Source: Bacillus rubiinfantis
GTDB taxonomy: Bacteria > Bacillota > Bacilli > Bacillales > Cytobacillaceae
Assembly: GCA_000752035.1 (NCBI GenBank)
Contig: CCFE01000032.1
Location: 70,518 to 89,998 of the forward strand
Direction of reading: 5' to 3'
DNA: 19,481 nt
The position numbers and the translations under genes were made by a program. Under the pieces are notes generated by a model that did not search any database, was not told the origin of the DNA, and saw only the letters and a program-made list of their open reading frames with translations. Of the stretch, positions 7,516-14,706 are shown piece by piece; the first letter of the stretch is position 1, and every line of letters starts with the position of its first letter.

Positions 7516-8178
7516 TTCTTCTTCAATTTGAATTTCGACATCATTAGGATAATGCTTTAAAAAGTAGACAAGTGATTGAAGCTCGACTGCTAAATCAATA
7601 TGATGGACGCGAATCGCAGGTGGGACATTTAATCGTGCTGGGGTAAAATTTAATATCCCCTTTACATTCGTATTGACAAGACGGTCGGTAATCACTTGTG
7701 CAGCCTGAGCTGGAACCGTTAAGATAATGACTGAGATTTGCTCCGCATTTAACTGTTCTTCTAAATCACCCATGGCAAACACCGGAACATCACCAATTGA
7801 GGCGCCAACTTTCTCCGGGTCAACATCAAAAGCACAGGTAATTTTCGTATTATTATTTTTTAAAAAATTATAATTTAAAAATGCAGTGCCCAAATTCCCT
7901 ACACCAACAAGAGCCACCTTTGTTAACTCATCCTGGTCTAGTGTTTTACGAAAGAAAGATAACAAATAATTCACATTATAGCCATAGCCCTTTTTCCCGA
8001 GCGCACCAAAATAAGAAAAGTCCCTGCGAATTGTTGCTGAGTCTACCTTGACTGCTTCACTTAATTCAGCTGATGACACCCGCTGTTTACCTGATGAATG
8101 TAAGTTTTTCAAAAACCGATAGTATAAAGGCAGCCGCTTGGCTGTAGCCTGCGGAATTTTCATTGTTTCATTAGCCAT
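7513..8178 (-). CDS. rex: Redox-sensing transcriptional repressor Rex
   Basis: Rex senses the NADH/NAD+ ratio and represses fermentative and respiratory genes when NADH is low. The 221-aa product begins MANETMKIPQATAKRLPLYY. Its N-terminal winged helix includes SSAELSEAVKVDSATIRRDFSYFG (about 35-58), and its Rossmann NAD(H) site reads VGVGNLGTA (91-99). The C-terminal part includes GILNFTPARLNVP. The start is supported by the spacing to IPQ as in B. subtilis, although the AGGAG site is only three bases from the ATG. It lies 43 bases after moaC, probably co-transcribed. In B. subtilis tatAY-tatCY follow rex; here a terminator does. Confidence 0.97.
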   Translation of the reverse strand: MANETMKIPQATAKRLPLYYRFLKNLHSSGKQRVSSAELSEAVKVDSATIRRDFSYFGALGKKGYGYNVNYLLSFFRKTLDQDELTKVALVGVGNLGTAFLNYNFLKNNNTKITCAFDVDPEKVGASIGDVPVFAMGDLEEQLNAEQISVIILTVPAQAAQVITDRLVNTNVKGILNFTPARLNVPPAIRVHHIDLAVELQSLVYFLKHYPNDVEIQIEEE

Positions 8179-8221
8179 AATCTCCTACACCCCACTTACA
8201 TACAATTTATATTTCAGATTC

Positions 8222-8707
8222 TCAATTTCGTTTAAAATCCCCGCTTTTACCCCCAGTTTTTTCCACTAAATAGGATGGTCCGATTATCATTCCTTTATCT
8301 ACTGCCTTACACATGTCATAAACCGTTAAGGCACAAACCGAGGCAGCCGTTAGCGCTTCCATCTCTACGCCAGTAACTCCTTTTGTTTTTACTGAAGTCT
8401 CAATATGTAGCTGATACTGGCCTGATTGAAGCTGTTCCCAGGAGAAGCTGACATTTACACCAGTTAGTGGGATTGGGTGGCACATCGGAATAATCTCCCA
8501 TGTCTTTTTAGCCGCCATTACTGCGGCCACCTGAGCCACTGCCAACACATCGCCTTTTCTCATTTCATGATTCGTTATTTTCTGGTAGATTTCTTCGTTA
8601 ACCGTGATGCTAGAATGCGCCAGCGCAGTTCGTGCCGTCTCAAGTTTAGCACTGACATCTACCATTTTTGCCCTGCCCTCATTATTAAAATGAGTAAATT
8701 CTGTCAT
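8222..8707 (-). CDS. moaC: Cyclic pyranopterin monophosphate synthase MoaC
   Basis: MoaC converts the 3',8-cyclo-GTP product of MoaA to cyclic pyranopterin monophosphate, early in molybdenum cofactor synthesis. The 161-aa product shows MCHPIPLTG (75-83), VEMEALTAASV (114-124), a YDMCKAVDKGM segment (130-140) with the conserved Asp and Lys, and the KTGGKSGDF end (150-158). ATG 8707 is chosen because GGAGGAG lies five bases upstream; the longer frame to 8746 reads through that site. A TTCACA/TATAGT pair about 40 bases upstream could be its promoter. It precedes rex, as in B. subtilis; no other molybdenum cofactor gene is nearby. Confidence 0.96.
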   Translation of the reverse strand: MTEFTHFNNEGRAKMVDVSAKLETARTALAHSSITVNEEIYQKITNHEMRKGDVLAVAQVAAVMAAKKTWEIIPMCHPIPLTGVNVSFSWEQLQSGQYQLHIETSVKTKGVTGVEMEALTAASVCALTVYDMCKAVDKGMIIGPSYLVEKTGGKSGDFKRN

Positions 8708-8818
8708 GATAACTCCTCCAAAACAAATAATACTATATTTTAACACATCTGTCTGTGAATCTTTGAACGAACGGTATATTTTTTTGAACTATCTAACCAA
8801 TTACCATATCCGCAATTA

Positions 8819-8847
8819 TTGCTGACATGTATAGAATACGATACACT
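8819..8847 (+). promoter_or_regulatory. Possible sigma-A promoter of ydiF
   Basis: TTGCTG (8819-8824) and TACACT (8842-8847) are 17 bases apart, 24 bases before the ydiF start codon. A second candidate, TTGAAC with TATCCG, lies upstream. Confidence 0.4.
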
Positions 8848-8871
8848 ATTGCTAGGTTGAGGTGAATGAAA

Positions 8872-10791
8872 ATGATTTTACTACAAGTAAATCAATTACA
8901 AAAATATTATGGTGCTGACCTTATTTTATCGAATATAAAGCTTGAATTACAAACACGAGACCGGGTGGCTCTGGTTGGCCGTAATGGAGCTGGAAAATCT
9001 ACTTTATTAAAAATAATTGCCGGCCATTTGTCTTATGATGGCGGGCAGATTATCAAACCAAAAGAGGCAAACATTGGATATTTGGCACAGAATACAGGCT
9101 TAGAATCCAACTTATCTATTTGGGCAGAAATGTTAACTGTTTTTGCTGACTTACGCTTGATGGAAACGTCCTTGCGCAGATTAGAAGAACAAATGTCTGA
9201 TCCACAAATCTTTGAAAACCAAGATAAATATGAACGGGTTTTACATGAATATGATCAGCTTCAAGTTCGCTTCAAAGAGCAGGGCGGCTATCAATATGAA
9301 GCAGATATCCGGTCGGTGCTGCATGGACTTAATTTCCACGATCCTTCAGTCATGATTGACAGTTTAAGCGGCGGACAAAAAACAAGACTAGCACTAGGAA
9401 AACTACTATTAACCAAGCCTGACATTTTAATATTGGACGAGCCGACTAACCATCTTGATATTGAAACACTATCTTGGCTTGAACAATACTTACAAGGCTA
9501 CGAAGGGGCTATCTTAATTGTCTCGCATGACCGCTATTTCTTGGATAAAGTTGTCACGCAGGTATACGAGTTATCACGCAATCGGATGCAGCGGTTTTCT
9601 GGCAACTATAGTGACTATCTTGAGCAAAAAGCGGCCAATTACGAGCGGGACCTGAAGCTTTTTGAAAAGCAACAGCAAGAGATTGCTGCCCTAAAGGACT
9701 TTATTCAACGCAATATTGCCCGCGCTACGACCACCAAACGGGCGCAAAGCCGTCGGAAAAGGCTAGAGAAAATCGAGGTCATGGACAAGCCGCTTGGTGA
9801 TGAGAAGTCAGCAAACTTTTCGTTTGAAATTGAAAAACAAAGTGGCAATGATGTCTTATCGATTCAATCCCTTGCGATTGGTTATGATGGCAAAAAGGTA
9901 TCAGAAAACATCTCTTTCCGTGTATTTAGAGGCGACAGTATCGCCCTTGTCGGCCCAAACGGAATCGGAAAATCAACTCTCTTAAAGACAATTATTGAGC
10001 AGCTCCAGCCGCTTAACGGTGAAATTTCTTATGGCACCAATTTATCAATAGGTTATTACGATCAAGAACAGGCAAACTTACAATCGAATAAACGAGTGCT
10101 GAATGAATTATGGGACGAATATCCGCTTAAACCGGAAAAGGACATCCGTACTGTTTTGGGCAATTTTCTATTTTCTGGTGATGATGTGTTAAAGACAGTC
10201 TCGTCATTAAGTGGTGGTGAGAAGGCTCGACTGGCATTGGCAAAACTCATGATGGAAAAAGCCAATTTATTGATCCTGGACGAACCGACTAACCATCTCG
10301 ATCTTGATAGTAAGGAAGTTCTTGAGAATGCCTTGATTGATTATCCAGGGACACTTTTGTTTGTTTCCCACGATCGATACTTTATTAACCGGATTGCTAC
10401 CAAGGTCATCGAGCTAGCACCTGAAGGCTGTACTGAGTACTTGGGAGACTATGATTATTTTGTTGAGAAAAAATTAGAGCAAGAGGAACTGGCAGCACTA
10501 GAAGCGGCCGCTGCAACGAAAAATTCAACAGCTGGAAAAAGTCCCGATAAGATTAATTATCAACAAGATAAGGAAAGCAAAAAGCTTGAGCGCCAAAGAA
10601 AGCGAAAACTTGAAGAGCTTGAACAGCGAATTGAGGAGCTGGAAGAGCAAATTGGAGAGTTTGAACAATTACTTTGTGATCCAGAGGTTTTTCAAAATCA
10701 TGAAAAGATAATGGAGATTCACAAGAACCAAGAAAAAGCTAAGCTTGAGCTTGAACAATTAATGGATGAATGGACCGAGCTAGCAGAATAA
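8872..10791 (+). CDS. ydiF: ABC-F family ATPase YdiF
   Basis: ABC-F proteins are soluble ATPases that act on ribosomes rather than transport. Two ATP-binding cassettes are joined by a linker. Residue numbers count from the ATG at 8866: Walker A GRNGAGKST (38-46) and GPNGIGKST (363-371), signatures LSGGQ (167) and LSGGE (448), and two LILDEPTNHLD Walker B motifs. The charged interdomain linker with KLFEKQQQEI is the likely tRNA/P-site-facing arm. The C-terminal ~90 residues, rich in Lys, Arg and Glu, predict a coiled coil. No membrane segments are present. I chose ATG 8872 because GAGGTG is seven bases upstream; ATG 8866 is too close. Whether it gives antibiotic protection cannot be told; its fixed genomic position suggests a housekeeping role. 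Confidence 0.95.
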   Translation: MILLQVNQLQKYYGADLILSNIKLELQTRDRVALVGRNGAGKSTLLKIIAGHLSYDGGQIIKPKEANIGYLAQNTGLESNLSIWAEMLTVFADLRLMETSLRRLEEQMSDPQIFENQDKYERVLHEYDQLQVRFKEQGGYQYEADIRSVLHGLNFHDPSVMIDSLSGGQKTRLALGKLLLTKPDILILDEPTNHLDIETLSWLEQYLQGYEGAILIVSHDRYFLDKVVTQVYELSRNRMQRFSGNYSDYLEQKAANYERDLKLFEKQQQEIAALKDFIQRNIARATTTKRAQSRRKRLEKIEVMDKPLGDEKSANFSFEIEKQSGNDVLSIQSLAIGYDGKKVSENISFRVFRGDSIALVGPNGIGKSTLLKTIIEQLQPLNGEISYGTNLSIGYYDQEQANLQSNKRVLNELWDEYPLKPEKDIRTVLGNFLFSGDDVLKTVSSLSGGEKARLALAKLMMEKANLLILDEPTNHLDLDSKEVLENALIDYPGTLLFVSHDRYFINRIATKVIELAPEGCTEYLGDYDYFVEKKLEQEELAALEAAAATKNSTAGKSPDKINYQQDKESKKLERQRKRKLEELEQRIEELEEQIGEFEQLLCDPEVFQNHEKIMEIHKNQEKAKLELEQLMDEWTELAE

Positions 10792-10795
10792 TTCT

Positions 10796-10822
10796 AAAAG
10801 GCAGTCAATGGCTGCCTTTTTA
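10796..10822 (+). terminator. ydiF intrinsic terminator
   Basis: AAAAGGCAG (10796-10804) pairs with CTGCCTTTT (10812-10820) around TCAATGG, ending in a T run. It starts five bases after the stop codon. Confidence 0.9.
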
Positions 10823-10826
10823 ATTT

Positions 10827-10873
10827 ATCTTACCTTAACGTGCAGTAAGACCCCCACTGATGGAGGTTTTACT
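10827..10873 (-). repeat. 47-bp inverted repeat, right copy
   Basis: Reverse complement of 7431-7477 with five mismatches; perfect 22-base core at 10842-10863. It lies immediately after the ydiF terminator. Confidence 0.8.
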
Positions 10874-10884
10874 TTATCACCAGT

Positions 10885-11042
10885 TTTTCCACAAAGTTAT
10901 TCACAAGGCAGGAGTATTAACAACAAATAATGTTCCATTTTTCCACAATATCCACAATTACCAACAGGTTTATCCACATTATCAACAGGATGTTAATAAG
11001 TTGTACACAGGCTTAAAATAAGTTCAATTGAGCTTATCCACA
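10885..11042 (+). promoter_or_regulatory. DnaA-box cluster, nine boxes in one orientation
   Basis: Two perfect TTATCCACA boxes (10970-10978, 11034-11042), five with one mismatch (TTTTCCACA 10885 and 10939, TTATTCACA 10897, ATATCCACA 10948, TTATCAACA 10979) and two with two mismatches (TTACCAACA 10958, TTGTACACA 11001) all lie on the plus strand within 158 bases. From memory, B. subtilis has clusters outside oriC that titrate DnaA, one near gcp (tsaD), the same interval. No dnaA, dnaN or replication gene is present, so this is not oriC. Confidence 0.85.
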
Positions 11043-11053
11043 TAAAGATGGTC

Positions 11054-11073
11054 TTAATCAAACGTTTAATTAA
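11054..11073. promoter_or_regulatory. Palindromic operator-like site 1
   Basis: TTAATCAAACGTTTAATTAA, centred on AAACGTTT. It shares TTAATCAAACGTTT with 11157-11170. It resembles a dimeric repressor site, but I cannot name the regulator and no start codon lies close by. Confidence 0.4.
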
Positions 11074-11156
11074 CTAACTGGCATAGAAAAGAGCAGGGAC
11101 ACAAATTGCATCACCTAACACACACGCGGGCAGCACCACATTTTTGATTAGCAAAT

Positions 11157-11175
11157 TTAATCAAACGTTTGAATT
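11157..11175. promoter_or_regulatory. Palindromic operator-like site 2
   Basis: TTAATCAAACGTTTGAATT, containing the perfect 12-bp palindrome TCAAACGTTTGA (11161-11172). It lies 103 bases from site 1. Apart from the two sites, 11043-11295 shows nothing I can support. Confidence 0.4.
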
Positions 11176-11295
11176 GAAAAAGACACTCATTCATCCAGTA
11201 ACGAGCTCTCTTTCTGGGACAAAAAAAGGTTAAATAACTTTCAAAAATGCATGGTAATTCGCAAGGGATTCGTTAAGGGGATAGGGTTGAGAATC

Positions 11296-11368
11296 ATAAG
11301 CGGAGAATTTCCGTCTAATGGAAATTTTGAGGCTTAATAGGCTGATATAAGCGGACATATTCCGCTTA
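11296..11368. repeat. ATAAGCGGA repeat array, left half
   Basis: ATAAGCGGA occurs at 11296 and 11347, 51 bases apart, each followed by an AT-rich core and TTCCG so that the unit is partly palindromic. At the second unit TAAGCGGA (11348-11355) pairs with TCCGCTTA (11361-11368). The array continues beyond the insertion sequence at 12897. Confidence 0.55.
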
Positions 11369-11457
11369 CTACCTCTAAATAAGACAAAATCCAAGGATTT
11401 GAAGTCAAGTCTTGATTCTTGTGTAAATTTCTAGCCAACAGTTTCAACGATTATTGT

Positions 11458-11493
11458 GGGGAAGGAGTGTCACTCCCCCCATTCATTTTTTTT
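11458..11493 (+). terminator. Plus-strand terminator inside the IS left end
   Basis: GGAGT/ACTCC extended by GGGG/CCCC with a two-base bulge, followed by ATTCA and eight T. It would stop plus-strand transcription entering the element from the ydiF side. Confidence 0.7.
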
Positions 11494-11517
11494 GCGAAAC
11501 TTCCATGGGTATTTCAC

Positions 11518-11577
11518 TTCATATCCGGGGAGGGGTGTCAAATGCCTTTCAATTTGACAGCCCTCCCCGGATATGAA
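11518..11577. other. Long perfect-like hairpin downstream of the transposase gene
   Basis: The arms 11518-11543 and 11552-11577 are complementary at 25 of 26 positions with an 8-base loop, and an outer ACTTCCAT/ATGGAAGT pair lengthens the structure. The stem includes CCGGGGAGGG. It lies 30 bases beyond the transposase stop, inside the element. It could block read-through or antisense transcription, or be a nested insertion. Confidence 0.75.
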
Positions 11578-11607
11578 ATCATCCATGATGGAAGTGAAGC
11601 TGAAAAA

Positions 11608-12783
11608 TTAACGTAGATTGCCAAAAAGTGCTCTCCTCTTGGAGTATGAAGTCTCCTGATATTGCATCAATACAGCGCCAATTAAACGGAAGGCAGATTG
11701 CGTATTAGGAAACACTCGTATGACCTTCTCCCTTCGGCGTAGTTCCTGATTCAGCCTTTCAAGGGAGTTTGTGCTCTTGATAAAGACACGTACATTTTCT
11801 GGGAAGTTCATATATTGGATGGCATCTTCGAAGCCATCATCCAAGAGTTCCAAAGCCCCCTGGTATTTAGTTTCATTCTCGAAATGGCTCATGACCTCAT
11901 CCTTGAACTTTCGAATGTCATCCATAGTCACTGCTTTGAATATTCGCCTAATCATCGTGCGTATTTCCGAGGAGTCCTTTTTAGGTAGCTTGTCCATGAT
12001 ATTTCGCAAGAAATGGACATTGCATCTTTGCCACGAGGTGCCAATGAACTCACGCTGTATAGCCTTTTTCAGGCCCTGATGGGCATCAGATATCACCAGT
12101 TGAGGAGACTGGAGGCCACGTGATTTAAGGTGTTGGAGGAATCGGCTCCAACTCTCGTAAGACTCCGCATGGTCCACGCTTAACCCTAGGATTTCCCGCT
12201 TACCGTGGTCAGTGATGGCAGAGGCAATATAGACGGCTTTTGAGACGACCTTTTGGTGCTCCCGGACTTTAATGTACATAGCATCCACAAAAAGAAAAGG
12301 GTAGTAAGTGGTGTTTAATGGCCTCTTAGACCAGTCGTTGATGACTGGGTCTAGTTTCTGGGTCAATGTGGATACCAGTGATTTGGAGACATTTTCCCCA
12401 CAGAGCTGTTCTACGATATTAGTGACTTTCCTAGTGGAAACGCCATTGATGACCATCTCAAGCATGGAGAGGATCAATGCCTGATCCCACCGTGCATACT
12501 TCTCAAATACAGAAGTGGTAAACTCCCCATTACGGGTCCTTGGGACCTTCAGCTTGATCTTACCAATGCTCAACGTCAAATCACGTTCATAGTAACCATT
12601 ACGATAATCCCTACGCTCGTCCGAGCGTTCATAGGAGGAAACCTGTAAATACTCATCCCTCTCCTTTTCCATAAATTCATTCAACACCAATACAATGGCT
12701 GATTTCATCACCATTTCGATATTAGAATTCATGACAGATTCTTTTAAAAGGTTGATATCTAGGTTAAACTGTAATTGAGTCAT
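11608..12783 (-). CDS. IS256-family transposase
   Basis: A 391-aa DDE transposase of the mutator-like superfamily that moves the surrounding element by a copy-out circle route in well studied relatives. The catalytic residues fit D167 (FLFVDAMYIK), D233 (LVISDAHQG) and E342 (STNSLERLNQE). The CxxH signature WQRCNVHFLRN is at 251-261. The N-terminal ~100 residues carry the DNA-binding part with DYRNGYYERDL. GGAGAGG lies seven bases before the ATG. There is no frameshift or internal stop, so the enzyme should be active. Confidence 0.97.
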   Translation of the reverse strand: MTQLQFNLDINLLKESVMNSNIEMVMKSAIVLVLNEFMEKERDEYLQVSSYERSDERRDYRNGYYERDLTLSIGKIKLKVPRTRNGEFTTSVFEKYARWDQALILSMLEMVINGVSTRKVTNIVEQLCGENVSKSLVSTLTQKLDPVINDWSKRPLNTTYYPFLFVDAMYIKVREHQKVVSKAVYIASAITDHGKREILGLSVDHAESYESWSRFLQHLKSRGLQSPQLVISDAHQGLKKAIQREFIGTSWQRCNVHFLRNIMDKLPKKDSSEIRTMIRRIFKAVTMDDIRKFKDEVMSHFENETKYQGALELLDDGFEDAIQYMNFPENVRVFIKSTNSLERLNQELRRREKVIRVFPNTQSAFRLIGAVLMQYQETSYSKRRALFGNLR

Positions 12784-12896
12784 TTTATTTTCCTCTCCTC
12801 ATTGTTTATCATCGCTGAAAACAGTGTTGACAAGAGTGAATAAAATGACTCATTCTTTTTACACAATTATATGGACTTAATCAGGATTTGAATCAT

Positions 12897-12955
12897 ATAA
12901 GCGGAAAAACTTCCCTTAATTCGAGGGAAATATAGGTATTTCCCAGCATAAGCGG
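12897..12955. repeat. ATAAGCGGA repeat array, right half
   Basis: ATAAGCGGA at 12897 and 12948, again 51 bases apart. Removing the insertion sequence and one target copy places these 61 bases after the left half. The remaining gene-free DNA up to 13190 holds AT-rich hairpins, such as TTCCCT/AGGGAA (about 12911-12929) and TAGCTATT/AATAGCTA (about 13010-13045), and no coding frame. Confidence 0.5.
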
Positions 12956-13189
12956 AAATTTTACGTCTATTTCAGACACAGCGAATTAGGTGGTAATTTT
13001 ATATCTATTTTAGCTATTCAATTATCAGATAAAAAATAGCTAGTCATAAATTGGTATTTTCTAGGTAATTAAAATGCCATTTTTATTGGCTAGTTTATCA
13101 AAAATATTGCTAGATAATAAAAATAGGGCAAGAAAATTATCTGCAATTCCTCACCCTATTTCCTTGCTATTTACTGTATTGCACCTTTA

Positions 13190-13216
13190 AAGAGAAGCCT
13201 CCTTAATTTAGGAGGG
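13190..13216 (-). terminator. Probable terminator after tsaD
   Basis: CCTCCT (13198-13203) pairs with AGGAGG (13210-13215) four bases after the tsaD stop. The following minus-strand sequence CTTCTCTTT is only moderately T-rich, so the call is tentative. Confidence 0.45.
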
Positions 13217-13219
13217 ACC

Positions 13220-14248
13220 TTACTCATCATCGTTATACGTTTCAATTTCCAGCCCCGGAATTGCGTTTAAATCCAAGTCTGCTCTTACACCCTTTTCATA
13301 CATAATACTACCAGCTGCAGCAATCATCGCTGCATTATCGGTACATAATGATAGCGGTGGAATCACTAGTTCAACTGCTGTATTTGCAAAAGCTGCCTCT
13401 AAAGCGCCTCGCAGTCCTTTATTCGCCGCGACACCACCTGCCACCAGCAGCTGTTTGACTCCATATTCTGCTACAGCACGTTGGGTTTTTCTGACTAACA
13501 CATCAACAACACTGGCCTGAAAACTGGCAGCAAGATCCTCAGGGGCAATAGTTTCACCTCGTTGTTCTGCATTATGAACGGTATTAATTACAGCTGATTT
13601 AAGGCCGCTAAAGCTAAAATCATAGGAACCTTCCTCCAGCCACGCCCGCGGCAAATCAATCGTCGGTTTGCCTTCATGTGCTAAGCGGTCAATATGTGGA
13701 CCGCCCGGATATGGCATATGTAGTGTTCGTGCCACTTTATCATACGCTTCCCCGGCTGCATCATCACGCGTCTCACCAATCACTTCGTAATGACCATGTT
13801 CTTTCATATAGACAAGCTCGGTGTGTCCTCCTGAAACAACTAGGGCCAATAATGGAAAGGTAAACTCTGTGACCAGTCGATTTGCGTATATATGCCCAGC
13901 AATATGGTGAACAGGAACAAGTGGTTTTTGGCTGGCAAAGGCCAATGCTTTTGCGGCATTTACACCAATTAAGAGGGCACCTACCAACCCGGGTCCCTCG
14001 GTAACGGCGATGCCATCGATTGTTTCCATGGTTAAATCAGCCCGTCTTAACGCCTCCTCTATCACAATCGTGATTTGTTCGACGTGATGCCTTGAGGCAA
14101 TTTCCGGAACAACTCCACCAAATCGCTTATGGCTTTCAATTTGGGAAGCAACTACATTTGCCACAATTTCACGACCATTCTTTACTATGGCTGCAGCTGT
14201 TTCGTCACAGCTTGTTTCAATACCTAAAATATATATATCTTTTTTCAT
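13220..14248 (-). CDS. tsaD: tRNA t6A37 threonylcarbamoyltransferase subunit TsaD
   Basis: TsaD (formerly Gcp/YdiE) transfers the threonylcarbamoyl group to A37 of ANN-decoding tRNAs, working with TsaB and TsaE encoded just upstream. The 342-aa product shows the ASKHA start GIETSCDET, the metal-binding HHIAGH (His115 and His119), VVSGGHTEL, the loop GEAYDKVAR, VAGGVAANKGLR and LCTDNAAM with the metal Asp. I chose ATG 14248 because it overlaps the rimI stop as ATGA and begins at MKKDIYILGIETSCD; the GTG at 14260 lacks a ribosome site. It is the last gene of the operon. The insertion sequence lies downstream and should not disturb it. Confidence 0.97.
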   Translation of the reverse strand: MKKDIYILGIETSCDETAAAIVKNGREIVANVVASQIESHKRFGGVVPEIASRHHVEQITIVIEEALRRADLTMETIDGIAVTEGPGLVGALLIGVNAAKALAFASQKPLVPVHHIAGHIYANRLVTEFTFPLLALVVSGGHTELVYMKEHGHYEVIGETRDDAAGEAYDKVARTLHMPYPGGPHIDRLAHEGKPTIDLPRAWLEEGSYDFSFSGLKSAVINTVHNAEQRGETIAPEDLAASFQASVVDVLVRKTQRAVAEYGVKQLLVAGGVAANKGLRGALEAAFANTAVELVIPPLSLCTDNAAMIAAAGSIMYEKGVRADLDLNAIPGLEIETYNDDE

Positions 14249-14694
14249 AAATTCACCCACATTACTAAGGCATCTTCCTGATTATCTGAATAATAACCTT
14301 TACGGATTCCGCCATTTTGAAATCCCATTTTCCGATACAATGATTGAGCGATATGATTCGTTACCCTTACCTCTAACGTCATTGTCTTTGCACCCCTCTC
14401 ACGAGCAAGCGCCATTAATTGACGCATCATCGCATCCCCTAATTTTTTCCCACGGTATTCAGGGAGGATGGCTACATTGGTCACATGTGACTCATCAATA
14501 ACAATCCATGTACCACAGTAACCGATAACCCGATGATTATGCTCAAGAACGATATAAACGGCAAAATGGTTGTTATGCAGTTCATTATAAAAAGCTTCCC
14601 TGCTCCACGGCAGGGTAAACGATGCATGCTCTACTTCTAATACCTCATCAATATCCTCTTCCCGCATAAAACGAAAAACATATGAATCGTCCAT
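14245..14694 (-). CDS. rimI: Ribosomal protein alanine N-acetyltransferase RimI-type
   Basis: A 149-aa GNAT acetyltransferase. RimI acetylates the N-terminal Ala of ribosomal protein S18 in E. coli. Seen here are MREEDIDEVLEVEHASFTLPW, the strand VTNVAILPEYRGKKLGDAMM with the acetyl-CoA pyrophosphate loop RGKKLG (81-86), LEVRVTNHIAQSLYRKMGF and the usual C-terminal RKGYYSDNQEDALVM. It is 12 bases after tsaB and overlaps tsaD by ATGA. The ribosome site (AGAGAGA) is weak, consistent with coupling to tsaB. Confidence 0.95.
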   Translation of the reverse strand: MDDSYVFRFMREEDIDEVLEVEHASFTLPWSREAFYNELHNNHFAVYIVLEHNHRVIGYCGTWIVIDESHVTNVAILPEYRGKKLGDAMMRQLMALARERGAKTMTLEVRVTNHIAQSLYRKMGFQNGGIRKGYYSDNQEDALVMWVNL

Positions 14695-14706
14695 TCTCTC
14701 TAGTTC

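Larger units (their letters stand above)
11403..12882 (-). mobile_element. IS256-family insertion sequence, apparently intact
   Basis: About 1480 bp, with one complete transposase gene. The outer ends are imperfect inverted repeats of roughly 25 bases: the right end reads inward GATTAAGTCCATATAATTGT and then GTAAA, and the left end reads AGTCAAGTCTTGATTCTTGT and then GTAAA. A 9-bp direct repeat AGGATTTGA flanks it (11394-11402 and 12883-12891), matching the 8-9 bp target duplication of IS256 elements. Intact ends, gene and duplication suggest a fairly recent insertion. It sits between the DnaA-box cluster and tsaD and splits the ATAAGCGGA array. Confidence 0.85.

Noticed and set aside
10885..11042. 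Chromosomal origin of replication
   Set aside because: No dnaA, dnaN or rpmH nearby and no clear AT-rich unwinding trimers; the position matches a DnaA-titration cluster instead.
11419..11616. 65-codon plus-strand frame at the IS left end
   Set aside because: It spans the terminator and both arms of the long hairpin; no ribosome site and no recognisable product.
11296..12955. CRISPR-like array
   Set aside because: The repeated unit is only 9 bases, there are four units with steps of 51 and 61, and no cas gene is present.
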